From the NCBI GenBank assembly GCA_965652395.1, contig CBFGUW010000019.1:29254-93253 (forward strand): 64,000 bases of DNA, given 5' to 3'. The DNA is from Saccharospirillum sp965652395. GTDB taxonomy: Bacteria; Pseudomonadota; Gammaproteobacteria; Pseudomonadales; Natronospirillaceae. Both the position numbers and the translations under genes were made by a program. Below the pieces are notes generated by a model. It was given only the letters and a program-made list of their open reading frames with translations. It did not search any database and was not told the origin of the DNA. Below are positions 34,070 to 43,212 of the stretch, one piece after another (position 1 is the stretch's first letter; each line of letters opens with the position of its first letter).

Positions 34070-36220
34070 ATGACCGGAAACACACAACTGGAGCGTGACA
34101 ACTGCGTCAGCATTGATTACCAGCCCGCATCACTCGACATCTGGGACGCCAAATACCGCCTCAAAAATGGCCGTGGCGAACCCGTCGATGCCGACCTGCA
34201 TGCCACCTTCGCCCGGGTCGCCAAAGCCCTCGCCGAAGTCGAAGAAGGCAAGAAGAAGCAGAACGAATGGAGCAAGAAATTTCTGTGGGCGCTCGAAAAC
34301 GGCGCTATTCCCGCCGGTCGAATCACCTCCAACGCCGGTGCCCTGGAGCATAAGCCCGCCACCTCCACCATCAACTGCACCGTGTCCGGCACCATTGAAG
34401 ACTCCATGGACGGCATTTTGCAGAAAGTTCATGAAGCCGGTCTTACCCTGAAAGCCGGGTGCGGCATCGGTTACGAATTCTCCACCCTGCGCCCGCGCAA
34501 CGCCTTCGTTTCCGGCGCCGGTGCCTACACCTCCGGTCCGCTGTCCTTCATGGACATCTACGACAAGATGTGTTTCACCGTGTCCTCCGCAGGAGGTCGT
34601 CGCGGCGCCCAAATGGCCACCTTCGATGTCAGCCACCCGGATGTGATCGACTTCATTCGCGCCAAGCGTGAAAACGGCCGTCTGCGCCAGTTCAACCTCT
34701 CGCTGCTGGTTACCCGCGAGTTCATGGAAGCCGTCATCAACGACGACGAATGGCCACTGGTGTTCCCGGTCAGTCAGCATGAAATCGATCGTGACCGTCT
34801 CGACATCAACAACCCCGATCAGATTATCTGGAAAGACTGGCACGTCAAAGAAGGCTATCTGGTCGGTGAAGAAGGCCGCGTAGCCCATCGGGTCTACAAA
34901 AAGCTGAAGGCGCGTAATGTCTGGAACGTCATCATGACCTCCACTTACGACTATGCTGAGCCGGGCTTTATTCTCATCGACAAAGTCAATGAGATGAACA
35001 ACAACTGGTTCTGCGAAACCATTCGCGCCACCAACCCCTGCGGTGAGCAGCCCCTGCCCCCTTATGGCAGCTGCCTGCTGGGGTCGGTGAACCTGACCAA
35101 GTTCGTGGAAAACCCCTTCACACCGGAAGCCCGTTTCAACTGGGACAAGTACCGTGAAGTGGTCGGTATTTTCACCCGCATGCTCGATAACGTGGTGGAA
35201 ATCAACGGCCTGCCGCTGGAAGAACAGCGCAACGAAATTTTCAGCAAGCGTCGCCATGGCATGGGTTACCTGGGCCTCGGCTCCACCATCACCATGTTGG
35301 GCATGGCGTATGGTGATGAGAAATCCGTTGCCTTTACCGAAGAAGTCACCAAGGAAATGGCCATGACCGGCTGGCGCACGGCGCTGGATCTGGCAAAAGA
35401 GAAAGGCCCGGCTCCCATTTTGGAGCAGGAATTCGAAATCACACCGGAGATGGCTCGTCAGCGCCCTGAACTGCTGCAGGATGGCTATCAGGTGGGTGAC
35501 AAGCTACCCGGCAAGCTGTTGCACGCCAAATACAGCCGTTATATGCAGCAGGTAGCGAAGGAAGATCAGGAGCTGGTCGATGAGTTGGCGAAAGTGGGTG
35601 CTCGTTTTACCCACCATTCCTCCATTGCGCCGACCGGGACCATCTCCCTGTCCATCGCGAACAATGCCAGTAACGGCATCGAGCCGAGCTTCGCGCATCA
35701 CTACAGCCGTAACGTGATTCGCGAAGGTAAGAAGTCCAAGGAAAAAGTCGATGTGTTTTCGTTCGAGTTGCTGGCTTACCGCAAGCTGATCAACGAAAAG
35801 GCGATGCCTTACACCGAAGATGAAGACGCTAAGCTACCACCTTACTTCGTGACCTCGGACGATATTACACCGAAGCAGCACGTCGATATTCAGGCGGCGG
35901 CCCAGACCTGGATCGATTCGTCAATCTCAAAAACGGCCAACGTCCCCACGGACTATAAGTTCGAGGACTTCAAAGACATTTACCTCTACGCCTATGAAAA
36001 AGGCTTGAAGGGCTGCACCACCTTCCGCTTTAATCCGGAGGCGTTCCAGGGTGTCTTGGTTAAAGAGAAAGATCTGGAAAACACCACCTACCGCTTCGAA
36101 CTGGAAGACGGCAGTGTGCTGGAAGCCAAGGGTAATGAAATGATCGAATACGACGGCGAAACACACACCGCCGCCAACCTTTATGATGCACTGAAAGAAG
36201 GCTACTACGGGAAGTTCTAA
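34070..36220 (+). CDS. nrdJa: Class II (adenosylcobalamin-dependent) ribonucleotide reductase, large part NrdJa
   Basis: This 716-residue catalytic part reduces ribonucleotides using an adenosylcobalamin-derived thiyl radical. Redox Cys103 is in TINCTVSG, and the finger-loop NPCGEQ carries Cys324 and Glu326 with Asn322. GGRRGAQMA and later PTGTISLSIANNASNGIEP are typical. The C-terminal redox tail is missing from this polypeptide and is supplied by the next gene, as in Pseudomonas NrdJa/NrdJb. The two NrdR boxes upstream support the role. It works without oxygen but needs vitamin B12. Confidence 0.92.
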   Translation: MTGNTQLERDNCVSIDYQPASLDIWDAKYRLKNGRGEPVDADLHATFARVAKALAEVEEGKKKQNEWSKKFLWALENGAIPAGRITSNAGALEHKPATSTINCTVSGTIEDSMDGILQKVHEAGLTLKAGCGIGYEFSTLRPRNAFVSGAGAYTSGPLSFMDIYDKMCFTVSSAGGRRGAQMATFDVSHPDVIDFIRAKRENGRLRQFNLSLLVTREFMEAVINDDEWPLVFPVSQHEIDRDRLDINNPDQIIWKDWHVKEGYLVGEEGRVAHRVYKKLKARNVWNVIMTSTYDYAEPGFILIDKVNEMNNNWFCETIRATNPCGEQPLPPYGSCLLGSVNLTKFVENPFTPEARFNWDKYREVVGIFTRMLDNVVEINGLPLEEQRNEIFSKRRHGMGYLGLGSTITMLGMAYGDEKSVAFTEEVTKEMAMTGWRTALDLAKEKGPAPILEQEFEITPEMARQRPELLQDGYQVGDKLPGKLLHAKYSRYMQQVAKEDQELVDELAKVGARFTHHSSIAPTGTISLSIANNASNGIEPSFAHHYSRNVIREGKKSKEKVDVFSFELLAYRKLINEKAMPYTEDEDAKLPPYFVTSDDITPKQHVDIQAAAQTWIDSSISKTANVPTDYKFEDFKDIYLYAYEKGLKGCTTFRFNPEAFQGVLVKEKDLENTTYRFELEDGSVLEAKGNEMIEYDGETHTAANLYDALKEGYYGKF

Positions 36221-36231
36221 GGATGACTGAG

Positions 36232-36933
36232 ATGAAAAAGATCGAGAAATCCATCGTAGGCTACCAGGTCATCACTCCCGAGAAGCGGGCCGAGGAAGCC
36301 AAGGCTAAAGAGGAAGCCGAAAAAGCGGATATCGTGCACATGCACGAATCCGTTCAGCGGCCGGAAGTGCTGATGGGTTCAACCTATAAAATCAAGACAC
36401 CGTTGTCGGAACACGCTTTGTACGTGACCATCAACGACATCATTCTGAATGAAGGCACCGAGCACGAACAGCGCCGCCCTTACGAGATTTTCATTAACTC
36501 GAAGAACATGGAGCATTTCCAATGGGTGGTTGCACTGACATTGCTGATCTCAGCTGTGTTCCGCAAGGGTGGCGACATCAACTTCATCGTTGACGAGCTG
36601 CGTGCGGTGTTCGACCCTCAGGGTGGTTACTTCAAACGCGGCGGTAAGTTCATGCCGTCTCTGGTGGCCGAAATCGGCGAGGTGATCGAAAGCCATCTGA
36701 AAACCATCGGCCTGATCAAAGTGGAAGGTCTCAGCGAGCATCAACAAGCGCTGATCAAAGAAAAGCGTGCCCAGTACGACGCGCGCAAAGCGGCTGAAAA
36801 CAGTGGCACCGAAACCGAGAAAGGCGACTTTCCGGCCGATGCCCAGTTGTGCACCAAGTGCAACACCAAGGCCGCCATCATTATGGATGGCTGCCTCACC
36901 TGCCTGAACTGCGGCGACTCCAAGTGCGGCTAA
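36232..36933 (+). CDS. nrdJb: Class II ribonucleotide reductase, small part NrdJb
   Basis: This 233-residue partner carries the TSCPD-like region (ALYVTINDIILNEG, then RRPYEIFINSKNMEH). Its Cys-rich tail (CTKCNTKAAI, CLTCLNCGDSKCG) probably regenerates the active-site disulfide and may bind zinc. It starts 11 bases after nrdJa; ATG 36232 is preferred for AAGGA spacing, while ATG 36223 is also in frame. A strong terminator follows. Confidence 0.92.
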   Translation: MKKIEKSIVGYQVITPEKRAEEAKAKEEAEKADIVHMHESVQRPEVLMGSTYKIKTPLSEHALYVTINDIILNEGTEHEQRRPYEIFINSKNMEHFQWVVALTLLISAVFRKGGDINFIVDELRAVFDPQGGYFKRGGKFMPSLVAEIGEVIESHLKTIGLIKVEGLSEHQQALIKEKRAQYDARKAAENSGTETEKGDFPADAQLCTKCNTKAAIIMDGCLTCLNCGDSKCG

Positions 36934-36954
36934 GTTAAGCTTGTTATCCCCAAG

Positions 36955-36981
36955 AACGGGCCTTCATGGCCCGTTTTTTTA
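36955..36981 (+). terminator. Intrinsic terminator after nrdJb
   Basis: The 8-bp perfect stem AACGGGCC/GGCCCGTT with loop TTCAT is followed by a run of T. It lies 21 bases after the nrdJb stop. Confidence 0.93.
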
Positions 36982-37109
36982 TTTTCTGCTTTCCTACTCT
37001 CTTCACCTAACTACCTGACCAATTGGACAACTTATAACCAAGACGCTAATCTGCATGGCCTACACTTTTGTAGTAACCCCCGGAAATACCTCGACCAAGT
37101 GGCTTTAAG

Positions 37110-39113
37110 ATGAAACTCTCCCTAATCTCCCGCGTCATTGCCGGCTTCACCGCCCTATTGATAATCTTCACCGCCATTACGCTTTACTCTATCGTGGTCG
37201 AACAGCGATTGGCGGACCAAATGGAGCTTGCATCCGGTCGATTGGGAGCTCTGCTGGATGACACCAATCGACTGAAAAGCCGCATCCAGGAAGCCAACAG
37301 AGCCGTGACCCAGCATGCCAACGCGGAAGATGCCGCACGCAGGGAGACACTGACAGCCACTTTCAATCAGGCGCTTGACGACTATGAAGCTTTGGAGGCG
37401 TCACTGTCAGAACGTTTCCAGCCTTATCCGGAATCAGCCGCCTTGCTGGATGAACAAGCCAGACGGGCAGATGAGATTTTCACCCTTTCCGAGCGCCATC
37501 TGGCGTTGCAGAACGAACGCATAGTCACCCGCCGCCAAGCCATTGAACAGGCACAGGCTTTTGATAACGAATGGATCTTCTTCGAAGGGGACATCGGTGC
37601 GGTTGCGAGTCAGGCCAGTGCGGCCGGAGACAATGGGTTGCAATGGGAGGTGGATTTCATCGTTGGCCAGGCGGAAGGCTCCCAGGCCTACCTGCAACGC
37701 GCCCTGGCAATTTCAACAACCGAAAGGATGGCGGAGATTCAATCCCAGCTGGAAGCCATTTGGCAGCAGTTGAGCAATAAAGAAACCACCATCGCTGAAA
37801 ACTACCCGGATTATGCAGACGACATGGCTCCCTTCTTCAATCTGTTTCGCACCGCCATCATCGAAGAGGATGGTCTGTTTCAAAGCCATAAGCGTTTCGT
37901 TCAACTCAATGAAACCAGCGAGCGATTGTTGCTCACTTTGGATGGCGTCATGGATCAGAGCATGGCGACCTTGAATGACATCATCACCGAAACCCGAGCG
38001 AAAACCCGGCAAGCCGGAGAAAGAGCCGAACAAATGGCTTCCATGGCTCAAAAGGTGACATTGGCCTTGTTGGTGGCGGCTATTGGTCTGTCGGTACTGG
38101 TCGCCTGGTCGGTCGCTCGCTCCATACGACGCCCCATGAACCGGACTATGGCGGTACTGCACCGGCTGGCGGAGGGCGACCTTACCGAGCGCATTCCCAA
38201 TGTTTCCCACGATGAAATAGGCCGTATCGGTGCCAATGTGAACAGCCTGGCGGACCGTCTGACCGAAGTGATCAGTCAGATACGGGAATCCTCAGAAACC
38301 ATTGCCGCCTTGGCCGAGCAATCGTCCGGTGTCAGCCAACAAACGCGCAACCGGGTCGACCAACAGCAGCAACAGACCGGCTCGGTCGCCACCGCCATCA
38401 CCGAGATGGAGTCAGCCGTCCATGAAGTGGCTGGCAATGCCGAACGTACCAGCACCGAGGTCGCTCAGGTCACTCAGGCGGCTCAAGGTAATATGGACAG
38501 CATGAAGACCAATATTCAATTCACCACCGACCTGCGCGATGCCCAGCATAAAGCGACAAAAGTGATTGAAGCGCTCAGTGAGGAGAGCCAGGAGATCGGC
38601 ACTGTTCTGGATGTGATTCAGGCAATTTCCGAGCAGACCAACCTGCTGGCGCTGAATGCAGCTATCGAGGCGGCCAGGGCGGGAGAACAAGGTCGCGGTT
38701 TTGCGGTGGTCGCGGATGAAGTCCGCAGCCTGGCGAATCGCTCTCAGCAGTCGGCCAACGACATTAGGGGCATGATAGAAAGGCTGCGGGAAAAAGCGGC
38801 CAATGCGGTGGATATCATGGCCAGCAACCGTTCGCTGGCCGAGTCCTCGGCGGAACAGTCTCAGAATACCGGTCAGTCTCTGGCGGCCATGGTTCAGAGC
38901 CTCGGGGAGATTAACAACATGAGCCAATCCATCGCCACCGCGTCGGAAGAGCAAAGTGCGGTGGCCCGTGAAGTCACGCAAAACGTGGTTCGGATTTCGG
39001 ATATGGCGGAAGATCTGGCCGGCATTGCCCGCGAGGCGGCGGAAAACAGCGAGCGGCTTACCAGCCTGGCAAGCGACCAACGTCAATTGGTGGGCCAGTT
39101 CCGGTTGGTCTGA
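37110..39113 (+). CDS. Methyl-accepting chemotaxis protein
   Basis: This 667-residue transmembrane chemoreceptor has TM1 at about 9-30 and a helical periplasmic sensor at about 31-314, with heptad-rich stretches and no PAS or Cache motif. TM2 is at about 316-336, HAMP at about 337-390, and the signalling domain runs to the end. The hairpin tip is clear: EAARAGEQGRGFAVVADEVR near residue 518-537. It ends in QFRLV with no CheR-docking pentapeptide. The helical sensor could be HBM or four-helix-bundle type; ligand unknown. It converges on an orphan binding-protein gene that might supply its ligand. Confidence 0.9.
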   Translation: MKLSLISRVIAGFTALLIIFTAITLYSIVVEQRLADQMELASGRLGALLDDTNRLKSRIQEANRAVTQHANAEDAARRETLTATFNQALDDYEALEASLSERFQPYPESAALLDEQARRADEIFTLSERHLALQNERIVTRRQAIEQAQAFDNEWIFFEGDIGAVASQASAAGDNGLQWEVDFIVGQAEGSQAYLQRALAISTTERMAEIQSQLEAIWQQLSNKETTIAENYPDYADDMAPFFNLFRTAIIEEDGLFQSHKRFVQLNETSERLLLTLDGVMDQSMATLNDIITETRAKTRQAGERAEQMASMAQKVTLALLVAAIGLSVLVAWSVARSIRRPMNRTMAVLHRLAEGDLTERIPNVSHDEIGRIGANVNSLADRLTEVISQIRESSETIAALAEQSSGVSQQTRNRVDQQQQQTGSVATAITEMESAVHEVAGNAERTSTEVAQVTQAAQGNMDSMKTNIQFTTDLRDAQHKATKVIEALSEESQEIGTVLDVIQAISEQTNLLALNAAIEAARAGEQGRGFAVVADEVRSLANRSQQSANDIRGMIERLREKAANAVDIMASNRSLAESSAEQSQNTGQSLAAMVQSLGEINNMSQSIATASEEQSAVAREVTQNVVRISDMAEDLAGIAREAAENSERLTSLASDQRQLVGQFRLV

Positions 39114-39127
39114 ACTGGTGAGTTACC

Positions 39128-39904
39128 TTACTCAAAACGGGAACTGCGCCCCAGGTAGTGCCGGTAGAGTTCATCAATGAAGCCGGACTCCTGCAATTCG
39201 GCGATTACTTGATCATACTCGCTTGCCAAGCGTTTCATATCAGGATGCGAAGACCGGCGCACAAAGACATTGTAATAAGGTCGCGTATCCAGCGGTTTCG
39301 CGAGAATCGCCAACTGGGGACCGAGGCGTCGTCGCTGAATATCGTAAAAAGCCTCGGCTGTGTTCAGCGGTGCTATATCAATACGCCCGGTCAACAACAT
39401 ATCGATCAGGAGTCGGTGGTCGCTCACCAGCCGGTAGTCCAGTCCGGCCTCCCAAAATTCAGGCGTATATGACCAGGAGCGTACAGCCCCCATGCGCCAG
39501 GGTTTCAGGTCGGTGAGTGTCTGGTATTCGACACTGTCTGTATCGCCTTCGCGAACGAAGAAGTGCCAGCTCACCTCTTTATAGGAACGCTCAGGGTAGT
39601 CCAGTATTTCCACTCGCTCAGGGGAATAGGACAGACTCAGCACCACATCCACATTGCCACTGCTGACCTCCCGTAGCATACGCGCACCCGACTCGATCAG
39701 CCGAAATTCGTGCTCTATCTGCAGTTCATCAAGCACGCGATCCATCACTTGAACGTCTATCCCTGTCAGTTGCCCGCCTTCCCTCATTTTGAACGGTGGT
39801 TCCGGGGTACCGACCACAACCAAAGGAGCCGCAGGTACCTGGGAAACCACTAAACAGAGGAGTCCCGCCAGCAGCCACCGGGTGGCCGAAAAAGGCATTG
39901 TCAT
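39128..39904 (-). CDS. Periplasmic solute-binding protein, SBP_bac_3 family
   Basis: This 258-residue protein has a signal peptide (ATRWLLAGLLCLVVS, cleavage near VPA-AP). The family-3 fold is visible: GTPEPPFKMREGGQLTGIDV and SGNVDVVLSLSYSPERVEILDY, then RIDIAPLNTAEAFYDI. Such proteins bind amino acids or related ligands. No permease or ATPase gene adjoins it, so it may act alone in sensing, perhaps with the chemoreceptor encoded next to it. Confidence 0.82.
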   Translation of the reverse strand: MTMPFSATRWLLAGLLCLVVSQVPAAPLVVVGTPEPPFKMREGGQLTGIDVQVMDRVLDELQIEHEFRLIESGARMLREVSSGNVDVVLSLSYSPERVEILDYPERSYKEVSWHFFVREGDTDSVEYQTLTDLKPWRMGAVRSWSYTPEFWEAGLDYRLVSDHRLLIDMLLTGRIDIAPLNTAEAFYDIQRRRLGPQLAILAKPLDTRPYYNVFVRRSSHPDMKRLASEYDQVIAELQESGFIDELYRHYLGRSSRFE

Positions 39905-39978
39905 AAGGAATAGAAGCCCTCGGTTGGTACTCTATGATGGAAACAGTTTAGGCAAGCCTGGCTGGATACGCGATTCGC

Positions 39979-40287
39979 TCAACCAAAGAGGTAGCGCCAA
40001 CCGGCCGCTGTGGCGATACCGGCAGCAATCGCCGGCATGGGTTTCTTAACCGCCAGCATGACTCCACCAGTGGCGATCAACGCCAGACGCGCACCGGCAT
40101 CCCCTTCCACAGCCATTGGCACCAGAATGGCGATCAACACCGAGCCGGACATAGCATTGATAAAGCTCTCCACTCGCCGGCCGATGGGGATCACTGACAT
40201 CACCATCACCCCGCCGAAGCGAGTGACCAGGGTAACCAGTGTCATCAGGCCGATCAGGATCAATCCACCAAACCCTTCCGTACTCAT
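39979..40287 (-). CDS. azlD: AzlD family branched-chain amino acid exporter subunit
   Basis: This 102-residue membrane protein has three hydrophobic segments. GLMTLVTLVTRFGGVMVM and the INAMSGSVLIAILVP segment match AzlD. Its ATG overlaps the azlC stop by four bases, so the two subunits are made together. AzlCD pairs export leucine-like amino acids or analogues. Confidence 0.88.
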   Translation of the reverse strand: MSTEGFGGLILIGLMTLVTLVTRFGGVMVMSVIPIGRRVESFINAMSGSVLIAILVPMAVEGDAGARLALIATGGVMLAVKKPMPAIAAGIATAAGWRYLFG

Positions 40288-40988
40288 TGCCGTCTCTCCA
40301 ACCAAAAAACCCCAACCAGGCCACCTGCAAGCGCACCCACCACGACATGGGTATTGGGTGGCAACCACCAGTAGGCGCCAAGGGCTGCCAAACCGGCGAC
40401 CAGCCAGGCGGTGAGCATACGGGCATTCTTGCGGCCGCCCAGCGCCATGGAAAGCATGAAGCAACCCAGGACCATGTCGAGGCCAAAAATGGCAGGGTTG
40501 GCGATGGCGCTGCCGAACATCATGCCGAGGATGGTTCCGGCCAGCCAGGTCACCCAGATGGCGATGCCGCCACCCAGCAGCAATCCCAGGTTGGGTCGAC
40601 CGGCCTGACACTCATTGAAGGTCATGGCCCAGTTGGCATCGGAAAGCAGCAACAAAACGCCGTAACGTTTTTGCCAGGGAATGTGACGCAACCAGGGGTA
40701 GAGGCTGGCGCCCATGAGCAGCATGCGTGAGTTGATGGCGAAGGTCGCCAGGAGGACAGGAAGCACCGGAACCTCGACGCCCCATAGGTCAAGTGCGGCG
40801 AACTGGGCCGTGCCGGCGAACACGAACATACTCATTGCCAGGGTTTCAACAGGGCTCAATCCGCTTTGGACGGCGGCCAGGCCATAGGCCAGGCCGAAGG
40901 CCGTGACAAAGAAACTGAGGGGTAACAAGCGCCAAAAGCCTTCCCAGGTACCGCGCAGGGAAAGGGAAGGCATCGCATATTGGCTCAT
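40284..40988 (-). CDS. azlC: AzlC family branched-chain amino acid exporter subunit
   Basis: This 234-residue membrane protein shows the AzlC order: FGLAYGLAAVQSGLSPVET, then VFAGTAQFAALDLW and TFAINSRMLLMGASLYPWL. It forms the large subunit of the exporter with AzlD, encoded next. A cluster of short inverted repeats lies upstream, between it and algH. Confidence 0.9.
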   Translation of the reverse strand: MSQYAMPSLSLRGTWEGFWRLLPLSFFVTAFGLAYGLAAVQSGLSPVETLAMSMFVFAGTAQFAALDLWGVEVPVLPVLLATFAINSRMLLMGASLYPWLRHIPWQKRYGVLLLLSDANWAMTFNECQAGRPNLGLLLGGGIAIWVTWLAGTILGMMFGSAIANPAIFGLDMVLGCFMLSMALGGRKNARMLTAWLVAGLAALGAYWWLPPNTHVVVGALAGGLVGVFWLERRQ

Positions 40989-41110
40989 ACAGCGTTCCGG
41001 TTATTCAGGGAAAGGGGGATTTAACCAGAGAGGCCGTCGGGAACCAAGGGTGGCTGGGTTGACGGTTTGGGCAGCTGTGTTTAGCTGGATGGACGTTTTT
41101 TTTACGCTGA

Positions 41111-41181
41111 ACGGGAGACGCTTGACGGGAGATGCCAAGCGATCAGCGCCTCCCGTTTTGCGTCTCCCATCTCCCGTCAAG
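41111..41181. repeat. CGGGAGAYGC short-repeat cluster with nested dyads
   Basis: CTTGACGGGAGATG (41121-41134) pairs perfectly with CATCTCCCGTCAAG (41168-41181). GGGAGACGC (41113-41121) can instead pair with GCGTCTCCC (41160-41168), giving a competing fold. The module occurs at 41112 and 41126 on one strand and near 41146, 41160 and 41168 on the other. It sits between algH and azlC. An eight-T run at 41096-41103 lies to its left but is on the wrong side for a minus-strand terminator. Confidence 0.75.
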
Positions 41182-41192
41182 CATCAAGCTAA

Positions 41193-41771
41193 CTAAGCTT
41201 GCCCTCCGCTGTCGCTGAGGAACATTTTATCGATGCCGAGGCGCTTCAGGGCGGCGTCGTATCGGGTTTCAATACCTTCTTCGAATATCAATGCGAGGTC
41301 GCCGGGTACGGTGAGCCAGGCGTTGCCTTTGAGTTCGCCTTCGAGTTGGCCGGGTGACCAGCCTGAGCAGCCGAGGCAGACGAGGTAATCGCTTGGGCCG
41401 CGGCCTTTGGCGATGGCTTCGAGGATGTCGGGGCTGGTGGTGATGCTGATGTGGCCGTTGTTGACGGTGCTGCTCCAGGGGCCTTCGGCGCTGTGGTGGA
41501 TGATGAAGCCGTGTTCGGGCATGACGGGGCCGCCGGAGTAGACGTTGCGGTCGCGCAGTTCTTCGTCGTCGCAGGGTATGTCGAGTGAGTCGAATACTTC
41601 GCCGAGCTTCATGGAGGTGAGGCGGTTGATTACCAGGCCCATGCAGCCATCCTGATCGTGCTGGAACAGGTAGGAGACGGTGCCGCTGAACCAGGGGTCG
41701 TTGAGGTCCGGCATGGCGACAATGAATTGATGGCTGAGGCTGGTATCGGTATAGGAAAGGGATTCAGTCAC
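41193..41771 (-). CDS. algH: YqgE/AlgH family protein
   Basis: This 192-residue protein has HQFIVAMPDLNDPWFSGTVS, then GCMGLVINR, YSGGPV and CLGCSGWSPGQLEGE, all family hallmarks. AlgH influences alginate genes in Pseudomonas, but its molecular role is unclear. I chose GTG at 41771 because CAGGAG lies 7 bases before it and it gives the family's usual length. Copy 6 of the repeat family lies between it and moeB upstream. Confidence 0.92.
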   Translation of the reverse strand: MTESLSYTDTSLSHQFIVAMPDLNDPWFSGTVSYLFQHDQDGCMGLVINRLTSMKLGEVFDSLDIPCDDEELRDRNVYSGGPVMPEHGFIIHHSAEGPWSSTVNNGHISITTSPDILEAIAKGRGPSDYLVCLGCSGWSPGQLEGELKGNAWLTVPGDLALIFEEGIETRYDAALKRLGIDKMFLSDSGGQA

Positions 41772-41874
41772 GGTGCGTCTCCTGTGGCAGGATACCAATA
41801 AGAATAGTACGCCACTGAGGTCAGTGCAGGTCAAGCGCCTTCTTCGGTTATTTGAAGCTCACTGCCGGGAACCC

Positions 41875-41989
41875 GTGTTTGCTGCCGGGTAAGGGCATTT
41901 GGGGTCGCTGTGAATACTTCCCTGTACGCTCGGCGGCAGCCATCCATGGCTGCCGACGCCCCCAAATCCCCTTACCCGGCATCAAACAC
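41875..41989 (+). repeat. Intergenic inverted-repeat element, copy 6
   Basis: The arms 41875-41904 and 41960-41989 match at 28 of 30 positions. The hairpin 41934-41955 has 10-bp arms around CC (core CCATCCATGG). The other hairpin is TAC-TTCCCT-GTA. Its outer stem is nearly the same as that of copy 8, which lies 5 kb away in the opposite orientation. The flanks carry the shared GGGAACCCG and CTAGCC end sequences. Confidence 0.92.
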
Positions 41990-42052
41990 TAGCCTTTTTA
42001 AACAAAAGCCCGCCAGAGCAGATTCCGCCCCGCTTGGCTAGCCTTCTCAGGC

Positions 42053-42820
42053 TCACTGTCCACATGTTGAACACTTTTCATCTCGTTTGAAGGTAAACCG
42101 TTGCCAGTTCAGGTCGAAGGCGTCCAGTGTTAATAACCGGCCCACCAACGGCTCGCCAAACCCGGCCAGCACCTTCAAAGTCTCGATGGCTTGGACCGTG
42201 CCGATCATACCGACTACCGGGCCCAGTACACCGGATGTGGAGCAGTTTAATTCCTCGTCGCGGCCATCCGGGTAGAGACAGGCGAAACAGGGGCTGTCGT
42301 CGCGGCGGAAGTCGAATACGCTGACCTGCCCCGCCAACCCGATGGCGGCGCCGGAAATCAAGGGGATGCGCAATTCCAGACAGACCCGGTTCGCGGCGTA
42401 GCGGCTGGCGAAGTTGTCGGTGCCGATGACTACGGCGTCGCAGCCTTCGGCCCATGTGCGGATGCCGTTTTCGTCGAGGTCGGAATCGATTTCCACCACT
42501 CGGCAATCCGGGTTCAGGTCCGCCAGGGTGGCACTGGCACTGGCGGTTTTGGGCGTGCCGACGCTGGATAGGCGGTGGACGATCTGGCGTTGCAGGTTGG
42601 TTTCATCCACGCGGTCGCCGTCGGCGAGGCGGATTTCGCCAACACCGGCGGCGGCGAGGTAGAGGAGTATGGGGCTGCCCAATCCTCCGGCTCCCAGTAC
42701 CAGAATTTTACTGTTGAGGATGCGTTGCTGACCGGCGACATCGAGCTGGGGCATCATGATGTGTCGGCTGTAGCGCAGCAGTTGGTCGTCGCTGAGGTCT
42801 GGGTAGGTTGGCATGGGCAT
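42053..42820 (-). CDS. moeB: MoeB/ThiF/HesA family adenylyltransferase
   Basis: This 255-residue enzyme adenylates the C-terminal Gly-Gly of a sulfur carrier such as MoaD or ThiS. It shows RYSRHIMMPQLD, the nucleotide loop VLGAGGLGSPILLYLAAAGVG, DGDRVDETNLQRQIVH and GTDNF. Two Zn-binding CxxC motifs are present (CFACL and CSTCGQ at the end). No rhodanese domain follows. Whether it serves molybdopterin or thiamine cannot be told here. It is upstream of algH and downstream of grxD. Confidence 0.88.
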   Translation of the reverse strand: MPMPTYPDLSDDQLLRYSRHIMMPQLDVAGQQRILNSKILVLGAGGLGSPILLYLAAAGVGEIRLADGDRVDETNLQRQIVHRLSSVGTPKTASASATLADLNPDCRVVEIDSDLDENGIRTWAEGCDAVVIGTDNFASRYAANRVCLELRIPLISGAAIGLAGQVSVFDFRRDDSPCFACLYPDGRDEELNCSTSGVLGPVVGMIGTVQAIETLKVLAGFGEPLVGRLLTLDAFDLNWQRFTFKRDEKCSTCGQ

Positions 42821-42879
42821 GTGTGTTCAGGCGGGCGAGTGGGCAACCGCTCGCGGGGAGCGGTTGAAGCGGTGTTCGA

Positions 42880-43212
42880 TCAGCCTTCTTCGCTTTCTTC
42901 AGCGGCTTCGTCGATGACTTTTTTCAGCTCACCGCTTTGATGCATCTCGGTGATGATGTCACAACCGCCGATCAGTTCGCCTTTGACCCACAGCTGCGGG
43001 AAGGTCGGCCAGTTGGCGTATTTTGGCAGCTCGGCGCGGATATCCGGGTTGGACAGTACGTCGACGAAGGCGAAACGGTGGCCGCAGCTCATTACCGCCT
43101 GAACGGCCTGGGCGGAGAAGCCGCACATGGGCTGGTTGGGGTTGCCTTTCATGTAGAGCAGAATCGGGTTGTTTTCGATCTGTTCTTTGATATTGGTCAG
43201 GGTGTCGGTCAT
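42880..43212 (-). CDS. grxD: Monothiol glutaredoxin Grx4 (GrxD)
   Basis: This 110-residue protein has the CGFS active site (Cys30 in QPMCGFSAQ), WPTFPQLWVKGELIGGCDI and the glutathione-binding residues of the family. It carries and transfers [2Fe-2S] clusters, often with BolA. An acidic tail (EAAEESEEG) ends the protein. ATG 43212 gives the typical length; an in-frame ATG lies at 43224. Confidence 0.93.
   Translation of the reverse strand: MTDTLTNIKEQIENNPILLYMKGNPNQPMCGFSAQAVQAVMSCGHRFAFVDVLSNPDIRAELPKYANWPTFPQLWVKGELIGGCDIITEMHQSGELKKVIDEAAEESEEG

Noticed and set aside
34130..35257. 375-codon open frame opposite nrdJa
   Set aside because: Antisense shadow of a highly conserved gene, with Gly/Val-rich composition typical of such shadows.
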